Shown here: positions 1 through 11,939 of the stretch, in pieces | Layout: each line of letters starts with the position of its first letter | How positions within the stretch are numbered: position 1 is the stretch's first letter | Source of the DNA: Phytophthora sp. 'mugwort' | Taxonomy: Eukaryota; Oomycota; Peronosporomycetes; Peronosporales; Peronosporaceae | Direction of reading: 5' to 3' | Assembly (NCBI GenBank): GCA_033558025.1 | Contig: JAUCEF010000008.1 | Location: 2,418,001 to 2,482,000 of the forward strand | Length of the DNA: 64,000 bases | Translations under genes and position numbers: made by a program | Notes under the pieces: generated by a model | What the model saw: the letters and a program-made list of their open reading frames with translations, nothing else | What the model was told of the DNA's origin: nothing | Databases searched by the model: none

Positions 1-2830
1 AATCGAAGTGCTTTCATACGCCGAGTTCCTCAAGTCATTGAAGGCGGGAGAATGTGAGGACCTCGTCCTTCTCCGCCGAACGCAAGACGCAACAGAACTA
101 AAAATTTCTTCGGTCATGGCCGCATACGTTCTATAAGAGGAAATGACCTCTTAGAGACAACGGCGTTATGGCGCAGCCATTTCTAAAGGATCCTTCGAAT
201 CCTTATTACCCTCTGCTGAAGGAGTTATCGGACGTGATTTTCGAAGACTCTCATCATCGGATCGTGGCGTTCGCCACGAAATCGACTTGGAGCCTGGAAC
301 CAAGTACTGTACCCACGTGAGTGAACACTTCAAAAAGAACAAGTCGATGTAATCGACGCGGTCTTCGCGGCGAAGCATACCACCGGCATGGTGCGCGAGT
401 CGAAGTCGCCGCACTCGTCCCCGACGTTTGTGCAAACCCAACGGAAACTGGCGTATGGTTCACGACTTCAACAAACTGAACGACCATCTCGGCGTCAACG
501 CGTATTCCCCGAAAACATGTGTTGCAGAACAACATGGAGGGCTGCTCTGTGTTCAGCGCGTTCAACCTGATCGACGAGTACTGTCGGCTATGATGCGCGA
601 ATCGGATATTCCTCTCACAGTGGTGTGCACTCCCAGCGGGATATTGTGGGAATGGTTGGTGAAGCCCCAAGGGCTATCTAACGCAACAGCGACGTTTAAT
701 CGCTTGGTGACGCAGATATTCCGGCCGTTGCGGCACTTCGTTCAGACCTACCTCGACGACATCTTCGTTCACAGCCGTGCTGCGGATGGAAATACCGACG
801 TCGAAATGCACATCGCACACCTCCGTGAAATTTTATTGTGAATGAGGGAGAATCGTCTGTATGCTAACATCAACAAGTGTATCTTCGGCGTGGAGGAAAT
901 TCCGTTCCTCAGGTGCTTCTTAGGAAGGACCGCGTCCGGGCTGAACCCGAGAAGATCGAAGCAATCCCACAATGGCCAGTGTCTAACTTTCAGCAGGATC
1001 TGCGCATTTGGCTCGGCCTTCCCAACTACTTACACAAGTATAGCGAGAACTACGTTGAGTTGGCCAGGCCTTTGACGAACCTCCTCAATAAATAAGCAGA
1101 ATGGTTATGTACCGATGAGACTCATAGAGCCGTCAAAACCATCAAGCAGAGCCTGCAGAATGCTCCGATCCTGGTGCTTCCCGACGAGGATCGTCCGTTT
1201 AGCGTTGTGTTTGACATCTCGGACTTGCCATCGGCTGTGCCCTGCTCCAAGTCACTGTCGAATTTAGGGAGAGGGTGATCTCGTTCCAATCCCGACAGTT
1301 GAAGAACGACGAAAAACGCTATCCTGTCCATGACAAGGAACTCATCTTAATGAAAAAATACGCGCTAGTGAAGTTCCGGATTCATCTGCTGGGCAGCAAA
1401 ACCGTTGTGTTCACCACAGACCAGGCCCGTTGAGCCTCGTCGCCGCATCTCTCTCAGCACATGGCGCGACGGTTATCTATAATTCTTCGCCGAGTACGAC
1501 TTCACGGTGGCTTACAAGCCAGGCAAGCAAAACGACCTGACAGACGCGCTCTCCAGGAGACCAGACTACGAGCTAACACACGCCGTGCTTGTCGAGTCGC
1601 GGCCCCACGAGCTGTTTCGTGAAGCTTACGCAGAAGACGATGATCTCAGATCGTTGGTACAAGCGCTGCGAGCGGGCTCTGGGAACGCCCAGCCTCCGGC
1701 TCGTCAACGCGTGCGGTTGCACCGCTATACCCTCTATCAGGGCCTTCTTATTACCGAGTAGACGAAGAGGCCGATCCCCGCCTGGTCGTGCCGAATGACG
1801 ACGTCTTGAGGCACCGAATCCTCTTTGAGGCCCACGATACGGCGCTCAGCGGCCACTTGGGTTGAGAAAAGACGTACACGTCGGTGGCACGGGACTTCTG
1901 GTGGCCCCACATGCACAAGTGGGTTCGCTATTACATCAAGACGAGAGAGACGTGCCAATAAGCGAAACCCTCGCCCTCTTCGGCAGCGCCACCCAAAAGC
2001 TTGCCGGTTCCGGCTGACTGTTGGCGCTCGGTGAGCGTGGAGTTCATCTTCGAGTTACCACCCTGGGTGCGTCCATACTGGCGTCCTGGGTTCGCTTTCC
2101 GGCCAAGCAAGATGGTACGGCTGGTGGTCGTGAAGAAGAATGTTACAGCGCCTCAGGCGGCACAGCTCTTCATTGGCAATGGCTTCTGTCATCACAGCCT
2201 CCCAGAGGCATTTGTCAATGACAGAGACCCTCGGGTTGTGTCTCACTTCTGGCAACACCTGTTCCGACTTCTCGGTACGAAGTTGGATATGTGCACGACG
2301 GACCATCTACAGACCGACGGTCAAACTGAACACGCCAGCTGTGTCTTGGAGGACGTCTTGACCAGTGTCTGCGTGCAGAGCCCACGACATGGAGCAAGCA
2401 GTAAGTGGAATTTGCGCAGAATAACGTGGTTCACTTGTCTACATGGTTCACCCCCGTTCTACGTCAATGGGTTGCGGCATCCGCATACGCCGCTATCATT
2501 GCCTCCATCTTCTGATTTAAATACGGGAGGGTCCGGCGTCGACGAATCAATGGGGCTCAATGGCGCACGCACGTCCGTAAAACGGAACTTTCTTTCTTTC
2601 ACTGAGACCGGAGAGCCGATTCGCGGTCGCGTATGCGGAGCCATGGCACCCGCCCAAGACCTACATAAGGAAATAGTGACCACCATGAGCGCAATAAGAC
2701 ACAACTGTTTAATATTGGGGATTTGGTGATGTTAAATCCCAAGTATTTTTCTGTCTTCAGTCAGCTACTGGGTAGCTGGCGTGGCGGAGCCATCCCTCGA
2801 ACTCACCCGCGGGTCTGGTGAGCGAGGGGG
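1..2830 (+). pseudogene. Degenerate Ty3/gypsy pol (element A): RT, RNase H, integrase
   Basis: This is a decayed Ty3/gypsy polyprotein whose 5' part lies outside the window. RT is recognisable at about 250-840, with a PNGNWRMVHDFNKLND fingers motif and the catalytic YLDD at about 750. The RT thumb/connection follows at 842-1095. RNase H and its tether appear at about 1150-1560, including the AYKPGKQNDLTDALSRRPDY segment. The integrase HHCC region is near 1800-1950. The core keeps NDRDP (second Asp) at about 2218 and TDGQTE (Glu) at about 2320, but the first Asp seems replaced (VEF for the usual MDF). Many frameshifts and in-frame stops, for example near 840, 1095, 1760 and 1960, make it inactive. 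Beyond 2500 only weak similarity to the region after integrase remains. Family-level assignment is firm; exact ends are not. Confidence 0.85.
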
Positions 2831-3063
2831 CGTATCGCTGGCAAGGCCGATCGGACACTCCACGCAGCTGGCTACGGCTATTCCGGGCTGACGGCTTCGC
2901 CGCAAATACGACGCATGCTCTAGCGGAGACCAGATGCGATGCGCTAGCAGCTACTCACGACTTCGCGGGGCCGACGGCTCGTGCTCACGTTTGCGGTCAT
3001 GAGGTCGTTCGGCGTCATGATGCGCTGCGTCCGCACGCTCGCACAGTGTTCACGGTTGTCGTG

Positions 3064-3965
3064 TTACAGACGCGCGGGGTCCAGTCCCTCGTCGATACCA
3101 GCATTGGTAATAATCAGGGGCTCCTCGAGCTGAAGGGCAGGAAGGGCTGACACAGCCGGCACTTCCGGGCTCGTGTGCACCAGCTTGGCTCTCTCGACGG
3201 CAGCCTTGCTGCAAGGGCTCGCAGGGCTTCTAGGATTAATGGTACGCTGCTGCTCAGTGACCTGTGAAGGACGACGGCGACTCGTTGGCGACCTCAGATA
3301 ACTCGTAATCCATCTTGTGGGAAATGTCTTCGAGCAGAGGGAGTTGAACCTTCGGGTAATCAGCACGTCCCGTATGGGATCCACCCGCTTCTTGTCGTTC
3401 GCCTCGACATGCGTTTGGCGCATCTACGAGAGGCTTGGACGGAGTCACCTCAGCAGGCGCACTGGCGTGCAGGTCTTTGTCAGACCTTTCTCCAGAGCCG
3501 CTGGCGCATCCGGTGTGCCGTTCGGCGGGGCCGCTTCGGCAGACGGCGTGGTCGGCTCCACCGAGCTCTTCGCAGGCGTAGGAGGCTTCGCCTTATCGGC
3601 GGATGTAGCCTTGTCAGGGCTGTCCCCATCAGGAAGGACGAGGTTGGGATTGACCACCCGTCGTCATCCTCGTCGCTCGACTAATCTCTCAGCGGACCCA
3701 CTGGGCCTAGCACGGAGATTTCGTGTCGTTTACGACGGCGTGCGGCAGAAAGCCGCTCCGCAGGCCTGGGCTTGAGCTTCTTTGTGTTCGGCTTGGTGCT
3801 AGTCCGCAGGGCCTTCGCCTTTCCGGCTTTCTTGGTGGTGGAATCCGCCTTCGTGTGACTCTTTGACTTCGTAGGACCAGCGTTGGACGCTGCGGACTCG
3901 GACACGGACGTGTCGGCGGGTGCACTGGGCACCGCGGGGCTCGGTGATGTCGTGGTCTTCGTCAA
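3064..3965 (-). pseudogene. Antisense coding relic, Ala/Pro/Ser/Lys-rich, between pol and 3' LTR of element A
   Basis: Three overlapping minus-strand reading frames (3965-3681, 3657-3445 and 3448-3064) join into one coding-like stretch interrupted by about three frameshifts. The product is low-complexity: an Ala/Ser/Thr/Lys-rich first part, a basic KKLKPRPAERLSAARRRKR cluster, a Pro/Ala/Glu-rich middle and a more acidic end. No catalytic motif is visible. It sits between the pol remnant of element A and its candidate 3' LTR, on the opposite strand. It may be an antisense ORF of the element, comparable in position to the one in element F, or a gag fragment of another element inserted in reverse. 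I cannot name its function. Confidence 0.4.
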
Positions 3966-4107
3966 GACCGTTGGGTGAATGTCATCGGCGTCGGCGGCCC
4001 TTTTGAAAAGTGAGGTTCAATCTCCGGGTTCGGCAGGATGCGCCGTTGTCCGCTGGATTCCACTCAGACCTTTCCCGTACGCTGTCTTCCGTTTGGATGC
4101 GGGAGGG

Positions 4108-4515
4108 TGTAATGGGGTGACGGATGGCTCATGACTACTTGGTGTAGTCACACAATATGGGAAAAGCCACACACTAGATACGGACCGTACCTAGGAGATA
4201 CACACACTATAAGGTACGTATCGCACTTAGGCGAGAGACACCGTTAAGTACGAATCACACTTAGGAAATATACATTGCCTGAGGACCACCCATTGAGAAA
4301 TCGGTAACTTAAGGGATGCATTAATTTGGAAGTTTACAGTAAGTAGGAACATAGGAGCATGTTAATAAAGGCCCAGTTTAAATCAAACCTAGAAGTTCGC
4401 AAGTCATGGAAAGCCCAGCATTTCCTCGTGCGAAAGAAGACAGAAACTCAGGACGTCTGTCCCGTTTAGAAGCTACGCTTCCTCATGCCAGGATGCGTGT
4501 GACCCCCGTCACACA
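4108..4515 (+). repeat. Candidate 3' LTR of Ty3/gypsy element A
   Basis: A roughly 408-bp non-coding segment begins TGTAATGGGGTGACGG and ends CCCCGTCACACA. Its two ends are therefore imperfect inverted repeats with TG...CA termini. It is preceded by a purine-rich GGGAGGG stretch that could be the polypurine tract. The segment is AT-richer than its flanks and carries no ORF. No matching 5' LTR is inside the window, so the call rests on ends and position only. Confidence 0.5.
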
Positions 4516-4533
4516 AACTCCTAGATCGTTAAG

Positions 4534-7500
4534 TTGATGTTAGACACTCATCCTTCCGTTCTGTCTACAGTACGAACATATTCAATCGTCACTGAGTTTC
4601 CTTTCCGGCAGCTCGACGGTAAGGACATCCTCCATCGTCTTCGATTCCCTGGAGCTCGCTTCCTCAAGAAACCAGAAGATCCTGAAGATTTTTCGAGACG
4701 GTATCGCAACTCCATGTCGCCGAAGAATCACCCATCGGACCCTCGCTCACGACCGGTTCGCCATAAGCCAACGCCCAAATAATTTTTCCGGGTCCGTAAC
4801 GGCGACGACTCGGCTTTCCCTCTCTCCGGGTCTCCTTCTCCTCGCCAACTCCGGTATGAAGACCAGCGTTAAAGCCAATTTCGCCAAGCTCGGACCCTTT
4901 CACAAGCGCCTCTAAAGGATCCCAGCGTTCTTCCCGGATGTCACCCGTGAACAGCGACATTTATTCCCACACGTTCATCGCCTCCGCCGAGTCCTCCATA
5001 TGCTCGTCCACAGCCGGGTTTCCGCCAGGACGGACGTATGAAGACTGGGATACCTCCGATCGATCAGCTGAGTTTTCACAGACTAAACTCGAGTCTCAGT
5101 CCCAATGACAAGAAGACTCAGGTGAAACACTGGAGTCGGCGAAGTCCCCTTCCGCTGAGCTGAAGAACCCAGCTCACGACGGAACCTCGACTCCAACCAC
5201 TCTCGCCGAGCTCTGGACTCTACTTCAAAACCAAGAACACCTTCGTTCTGCTGAAGAGCTTGAGCGGACTCGGTTGATGACGAATACTCTTCTTCGGCCT
5301 CCGCTTCCTGATAATTGGCGTCACCGAAGTAATCTCTTGGCTACCCGTTCGCCAGCCATGATGATGTCATTGCTCCAAGTTGATTCTTCCGCTCAGCCGA
5401 ATTCTTCTAGAGCTAGCTCAGCTTCGGCATGACGTGACTCGCTGCACCGCAAAAATGGTGCCGTAGGCCGGAGATTGGAGACAGACTTAGTCGTCGGCTC
5501 GGCTAGAACCAGGATTTGCTGCGGTTAATCGTGAGCGAGACAAGCGGAATCAATCGTCCTGAATGAACGCTGCTGACCTCCTTTTGTTCTACCATCTGTC
5601 GACTGGAGATGGAGAAGAGGAAGCAACTCGGCTGGCGAATTGCCATATCGACTCATCCAAAAAGATGTGGACGGGATGTATCGCTGGGTCGAGAATCAAA
5701 AGAATGGTGTATAATGCTTTACCGATCAGCTGCGGAACGTACTATGTCGTACAATGCCTTGAATGTTTCGTCAGATACTTACTTCCGCCGTCTTCAAGAG
5801 GCAGCGAGTTTGGTGCCTCCCGCAGCGATGAGCTGAGGCTTCGGTTGGCACGCGCGACTACTGAGGAGCAGAAGCGTACGATTCCCCCCTCAAAAACATC
5901 CATCACCATCAGAGTCAAATTCCGGTAGCGGATCCCGAGGTGGAGAAGGCAGCAGGTGCTGGTCTTGATGCTTGTGGTCTGCCACCTAGCGATTTCAGTC
6001 TGAACGCCCGTATGTACCGACGTCTCGACGCCCACTGGCCTGAGATCGCCCTGGTGCAGTCAGATGAACCTAGTGATGTTCCTTGCGAATTGCTGCTCGG
6101 TCGAGTCCTCATCCAGTTTCTTCCCCTTCCCTTCGTCCGAGATCTGTGGCTGCATCCCAGCCCGACTCCCGCTCAACATTCCCGCCAGGCGCTTCATCAA
6201 GTTCTAGTTTATCTCTTCCAGTTTCAGTTGGGCAGTCGAGTTCAGCAGCGCGTGCTTTTGATCTACCTCCTCCTTCACCATCAAGATTTCAACCCTGAAG
6301 CCGACTTCGGTCCCACGGATCAACTCGCCAAGTTCCAGAGAGTCGTTACCGCCCAGATCACCTTGTTCCGGTGACCACTCCTTCTGTAACAGCGTCTGTC
6401 ATACTTCAGCTGACTTCATCCAGTTCTCCGTCGAGTTCGACGGTGCTATCCAGAACGGCAGCTGCTGCTGTTGCGTTGGCTTTCGTTGAGTTCGGACGAC
6501 CCTGTTTCACCGCCGAGTGCTTCCGGCTTCCTCGAGCATCAACTCAACTTGTAATTTCAGTACCTGAGTCCCGATCTCTGACTCCGTCCGACTCGAGTGG
6601 TACCATCCCAGCTACACCCCGAGAGAAGACCAAGGGTCCTCATTCCAGGAAGAAGTCGAAGAAAGTTGTTTCTTCATCGCCGCCCAATCTCCCTTGCGTC
6701 GCTCGTCTCGAGCTGCATCTGTCACGGCAAGGGCTATTAGCTGAGTCCAACTTGAGGATTTCGAGACATCTGATACCATGTCCCTGGGTCCAGTGAAGAT
6801 CAAGTCGACTTGAATTCCCGACCACCGAGATGTAACTGCACCTGATGTACCTGTTACCCTTCCTCTGGGTGTCAGCTTTGTTGATGCTGATCAGGAGGAA
6901 CTTAGTCGTCCTTCACGGTCTCCCAGGAAACTCTTCGTCCACATATATGGGTCCGACGAGATGAGAGAGTCGAAGCTGGTTCAATCGAAGAAGAGAAGAA
7001 TCCTCCGGCTATTCCGCAGGTGTCAGTCCAGTCGTCGAACTTTCCTCAGCTGACATTATATTTTTCGTCCGGCTCTTTTTCCACGAGAACAGGAAGCTGG
7101 TAAACGCTCCCGTCAGTCTCCTTCCCAACCAACTCCCAAGCGACTTCGACGCGATTCCTAATCGATGGTAATGATGTTCTGGTCGCGTCTTCTCCCACTG
7201 CTCTCTAGGCGCTGCGCCTGCAAGTGTACCCCCCCCCTTCCCTCCCCCCCCCCCCCCCCCCCCGCAGGAGACCAGCTCGATTTCCAAGAATTCGGCTTCT
7301 CCGAAAGTAGCGTCTCCAAAGTCAGCTACCAAGGATCCAGGACCGTCGAAGTGAGGTTCCCAAGGGACAGCATCTGAGAAGTCAACTGTGTGGTTGCAGT
7401 TTCTATGAACTCAGCTCTTCCCCCTTCGGTGGCCAAGAAATCGGTGTATAAGAAGTCGTCTTCCAGGAGCTCGACGCCCAAAAGACTGTCAACTGAGAAG

Positions 7501-8090
7501 CCGACTCCTACAAGCTCGGCTTCCCCGAACATAGCGACTGCGAGCCGACTTCCACACAGTCGTCGACACCCAAAGGAAAAGGCCGGAAGAAAGCATCCCC
7601 AGGTGAGATCATCCGTCTCAAGTCAATCCGGCCAAGTTAAGGTTCCACAACTTCCTCTCCCGAGTCCACCCCATCGCCTCCTATACCCTTGGCGTTACGG
7701 GTGACTTAGCTGAGGACGCGAGCTGCTCAAGCGGTAGCTCGTGACAAACGTGTGGCCGATCAAGTGAAGACATGGTTGAAGCCTCCGATTTTTAACGCCG
7801 GATCAGCTCATTGTTGACAGAAGATTATTTCGTCGTGTCGGGTGACAATCCAGATGGATACCATCGACGGGAAGAGTCCCGACTGCTCGACTCTTTCCTC
7901 TTTGGAAGGAGTTGCGGCTTTCGCTGATGTTCATTCTCCTCAACATCTATGCCGCCTCTTGTTGTCAAAGTCCAGCTGAGCCCTTCTTCATGTCTCCATC
8001 GGTGTTTGCTCGGGTTCAGGGGTCTGGATACCGGCCAACTTCACTGGTGGACATTATCGCTCAGTGTTGGCTGAAGTTGCCGGCGCACTA
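4534..8090 (+). pseudogene. Degenerate gag-like region of Ty3/gypsy element B
   Basis: No intact ORF exists here, but the first part (4534-5430) is clearly related to 37990-38560 elsewhere in the window in the same orientation, and translates as a gag N-terminal region (LLQNQEHLRSAEELERTRL near 5225). Later parts (5940-6800 and 7000-7750) are Ser/Pro/Lys-rich, for example HSRKKSKKVVSSSPP near 6640, and end in a helical basic RTRAAQAVARDKRVADQVK segment at about 7705-7760. Stops and frameshifts are frequent. Long C homopolymers at 7229-7237 and 7244-7263 may add sequencing error. The assignment to gag rests on position upstream of RT and on similarity to the second copy, not on a recognised zinc knuckle. 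Confidence 0.5.
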
Positions 8091-8215
8091 ACGATTGGGT
8101 TTATACGGTTGCGCACAACCCCACGGGCAAAGCCGTGTGGGTAATGATTACGAATGTTAGCAGTAAACTGGTATGGTGTCCTGGCACTTCCCGGTGGTAA
8201 TCTGGGCACCCCGGG

Positions 8216-8251
8216 TGGGAGATTACCATGTGGTGACATGGTAATCTCCCA
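8216..8251. repeat. Perfect 16-bp hairpin, 4-nt loop
   Basis: The arm TGGGAGATTACCATGT (8216-8231) is followed by a GGTG loop and its exact reverse complement (8236-8251). It lies in the protease-RT linker of decayed element B. Confidence 0.8.
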
Positions 8252-10556
8252 ACCGGGAATGGCTATGTGAGGCTTAACTCAGTGAAATACCGTGACTGGC
8301 AAATTCTAGCTTTCGAATCAGCTATCGATAAAGATCTATTGAGAAAGGCGCAACGATTGTACGACGAGTGGATCGTACAACAACCACCGGCAGCAAAAAA
8401 AACGGCGGTATGAAATCCCGACAGGCGTGGTGGCGCGGTAACAACACGTTCCAGCAACCGAGAAGCAGAATCCACTTATGCTCAGCGTTGGAGCAGTTGG
8501 AACGGTCCAGAAATGATATTATACTCCCTGAAGATCAGACTCCGCCTATCACCGAGTCCCCCGACTCTGATAGTTCATCAGCTGAGTTCGTCGACCTCGT
8601 GGGTAGTCCAATAGCACAGTCGGCTGAGGTCAAACGGTATTAAGCTAAGTTAATAAGCTCGGCGGACGCATCCAGCACCTCGGCTGGGGTGACAGACTCA
8701 GTTGTCCCAGTGGCTTTGGTAGCTGAGGTCGGTTCGAGGGAGCCTATTAGCTCAAGGGACGCTCCGGATATCATGATAACGAAAGTTCCCGCCGGCGCTG
8801 GAGAAGTCAGAGAGAAAAGCAAAACCAACCCAGCGGAGCCACCTAGCAGAGGGCTGTGGAGTGAAGAAATCGATGTGAGTGACGAATCTCTTGAAGACGA
8901 CCCCGAAGAGGATCTGCGACTTCGCCTTATGGCCGCGATGATGACGTTCGAAGACATGGCAGTGACAACGGTAAATGAAGGGAGCATGGATGTAGCTGAG
9001 TTTGAACACTCAGCTAATGAGATTAATCTGGAATATTACACTCGCGAGTTGGCTTTCCTGTCTGAATTGAACGATTTGACACCTTCGATTCTCGATTACA
9101 CCGGATAATGTGATGTGCAGTGATCACACACCAGATCAACAACAACAGCAGGTAATGGTGCTTAAACGTATCATGATCGCGAATGGTAATGCACTGCTAC
9201 CGCCAGCCTATGGTGCCATTGCGATATCGACGTCGAAAGACATCAGCCGATTAAACAACGAGCTCGGCGAGCCCCCCTTCAGCATTTGAAGAAGTTGTAT
9301 GAGCTCCCCAATGGCCTATTGGAAGGTGGGTTGATTGCCTTCTCGGATAGTTCGTGGGCATCCCCAATTGTTTTTGTACTTAAGAAGAATGGGTGGATAT
9401 TCGTCTGTGTATCGATTATAAGATGGTCAACACAGTCACAGTTTGCATGGAATATGTCATGCACTTAGTCGATGATCTGCTAACTGGGCTGGAAAGCAAC
9501 CTTTGGTTTTGCTCCCTGGATGCGGCCATTTTTGGGCTGTTATGATGACTCAATGGACTCGGAAAATGTCAGCTTTCGTCTGTGCGCTGGGACATTTTGA
9601 GTGGCTCCAAATGACCTTTGGTTTGAAGAACTCCCCTATGATCTACCAGCGGCTAATAGAGAATGCCTTGCGGGGTTATGCACAACCTCGTGGTAGATGG
9701 ACTGTTTACGCCGAACGTGTCCGCCAAGCGGAAGACGCAGACGCAACTCAGCGCAGTCAACAGCGCAGGGGGAACTCAGCTAACCCCTGAGCCGAGTTAC
9801 CCAACCAAGTTCGAAGTGGATCACCGTGCCTTAGCTGAGTCCGATCCACTCCAGGCATTGGTGCTGGACCAGATGGTAACATGTTCAGGAATGGAGAATC
9901 CGATGAACCCAAACACGTACCGGTGTTCGAACGCCGGTCATTCGTGGATGATATTTGCTTTGGTGGGAAGACGTTTGATGAATGTTTAGCCATGTTAGAT
10001 CGAATATTGACCCAGAATCAGCATCGGTCTTCACCAATAGCATCTTCTTGCAGCAGGCAGTTAATTCCTTTCCCATGGTATCTCACCGATTGATATATCC
10101 GCCAATCGGAAGAAGTTGGCTGAGATAGCTGCGTTACCTTTCCCGAAATCGAAGAAGGGAATGCAAGCTTTCCTGGACGCACTGAATTATCATTGTCGGT
10201 TCTTTCAAAACCTGGCGGTATACGGAGCTGTCCTCAGCCAGATCAAGGACACAGACCTCACTTCGAGAAACGATATGACTTCAGCTAAGTCAGCTTTTGC
10301 AGCATTAATAGAAAAAAGTCTTCGAGCTTCAATACGCCGATGCTTTGACCCATCAAAAGATGTCTATATTATGCTTTTCGCCAATGATTGGGCTTTGCTT
10401 TCTACCCTGATGCAGCTTCATGATGATAAGTAGCATCCAGTTCGGTTATGTGGCCGTGTCCTCAACGCCAATGAAGCCAACTATCATTTAGCGGCGAAAA
10501 CGTTATTAGCCTTACTTCGTTTGTGAAAGTCGGCTATATACTGCTAACAAGCAAAG

Positions 10557-10605
10557 TAGAAAAGCGAGTAAACAAATTTTTTAAATGTGTTTACTCGCTT
10601 TTCTA
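10557..10605. repeat. Perfect 18-bp hairpin, 13-nt loop
   Basis: The arm TAGAAAAGCGAGTAAACA (10557-10574) and its exact reverse complement (10588-10605) enclose an A/T-rich 13-nt loop. It interrupts the RNase H remnant of element B. Confidence 0.85.
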
Positions 10606-10812
10606 GTTTGGAGAGGGTTTACCAGTCCAAATCGCTCTACGGTCGGACTACAAGCTTCGCGGTGTTATTGTCGCCCTTTTACCTTAAAGTGAAGCGGGTA
10701 TGGGAGCGGGATGTCGACTTCGCTCAGCTATTGCAAGCGTCTATCCTTCCCACATTGGGCTTGACGAGTTGCTCGCCCATATTGCCCCCATCGAAGAACT
10801 CGGTCATAGTAC

Positions 10813-10862
10813 GATTGGACCCAGCACTACGTATGCTCACTTATATAGTGCTGGGTCCAATC
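10813..10862. repeat. Perfect 17-bp hairpin, 16-nt loop
   Basis: The arm GATTGGACCCAGCACTA (10813-10829) pairs exactly with 10846-10862. It lies about 210 bp after the previous hairpin, also within the RNase H region of element B. Confidence 0.85.
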
Positions 10863-11939
10863 CCACCCTCGAGACTTTGAACGTTATGTACTGTCAACGG
10901 GTCTGCAAAGTATGAAAGAACGGTGGGTATGGAAGCTGCTCTTGGATTCTGTGGCGCTTACCGGCATGGGACATTTGAGATCGCTGTAAGTGCGTACCTC
11001 TCGTCCACCGCGGTCAACATAGCTGAGTACACAGGCATGTATAACGGTGTAGCAGCGGCTCTAGACCGTGAAGTAGCCGATATAGTAATCGTTAGGGATT
11101 AAGGCTTGCAATCCAGCTATTGATGGGATGATCGTGTATAAGAAGGAGACGTTGCAAGTTGAGTTTGCGGGCCACAAGTAGATGACGGAGAGGCTAAAAT
11201 CCGTTCAATATTTGCTTGTAATACGATGCTACAACGCAGTAGCGGACCCCCTCGACACAGAAGCACTGGAGAACAAGGCCGTTCATGTAGTACTCAACAG
11301 CGAACGAAGCGCTGAGTTGAAGATGCTGAACCAGATTTCTGAAGAGCTATATACGAAGCGTAACGAACAATTTGGAACCTCACTATCGAGGTGTAAGCCA
11401 TGTCAAGCGCGTGCGGTGGGGTCAGTCCATTACGAAGCGTCAAGAGGAAACAACGTGGAGAATAGTCAGATAGCAGCAATGACCAGACGACAAACCCGCC
11501 GAGGTCACTTTGATGATGAAACCATGTTTAACCCGGCGGAGGAACCACCAAGGTCGGCTGGACGTATACAGAAGCCAGCTGGAGACGACACGACCATCCT
11601 ACCAGAGCTGTAAGTTGTTGGAACTGATCTTGAGTCACCATAGCCGAGCTCATCTATGAGGCCGAGTAGAAGGATCAACCCAAACACCAGTTGAGGAGAA
11701 TCGTGTGCCCAACGCAACTGATATTGATCCAGTAGTGGTGCAAGCAGAACGGCGACGTCGTATATCAAGAGCTCAAGAAGAAGGTTTGAAGGGGGCTGAC
11801 TTGATGGCATTACGTCGAGGAAAGCTCGATGGCTCACCAACCATCGTACTCAGCGATCAAGCAAATAGCTGACAACTTTGTACTCAGTGAGCCTGTTGTA
11901 CTACCAGGGTTAGAAACGGCGAGCAATTGAGTCCGATGA

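Larger units (their letters stand above)
8094..11613 (+). pseudogene. Degenerate Ty3/gypsy pol (element B): linker, RT, RNase H
   Basis: Coding similarity runs from a protease-RT linker (RLNSVKYRDWQILAFESA, from about 8272) through an acidic spacer ORF (8368-9108) into RT. RT shows YELPNGLLEGGLI...SWASPIVFVLKKNG at about 9297-9390, SLDAA near 9517, FGLKNSP near 9620 and a catalytic box FVDDICFGG at about 9941 in place of the usual YVDD. RNase H follows: FPKSKKGMQAFLDALNYHCRFFQNL at about 10140 and KDVYIMLFANDWA at about 10356. A second RNase H part with LKSVQYLLVIRCYN lies at about 11191 and runs into a basic spacer ending near 11613. Nonsense and frameshift mutations occur throughout. A second copy of this pol is at 42437-44110. 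Confidence 0.75.

Noticed and set aside
7229..7263. Long C homopolymers as a regulatory tract
   Set aside because: They lie in decayed gag-like sequence and are more likely slippage or sequencing artefact than a functional element.
10620..10880. Possible intact ORF after the 18-bp hairpin
   Set aside because: The 97-codon frame overlaps broken RNase H sequence of element B and contains the second hairpin; no independent support.
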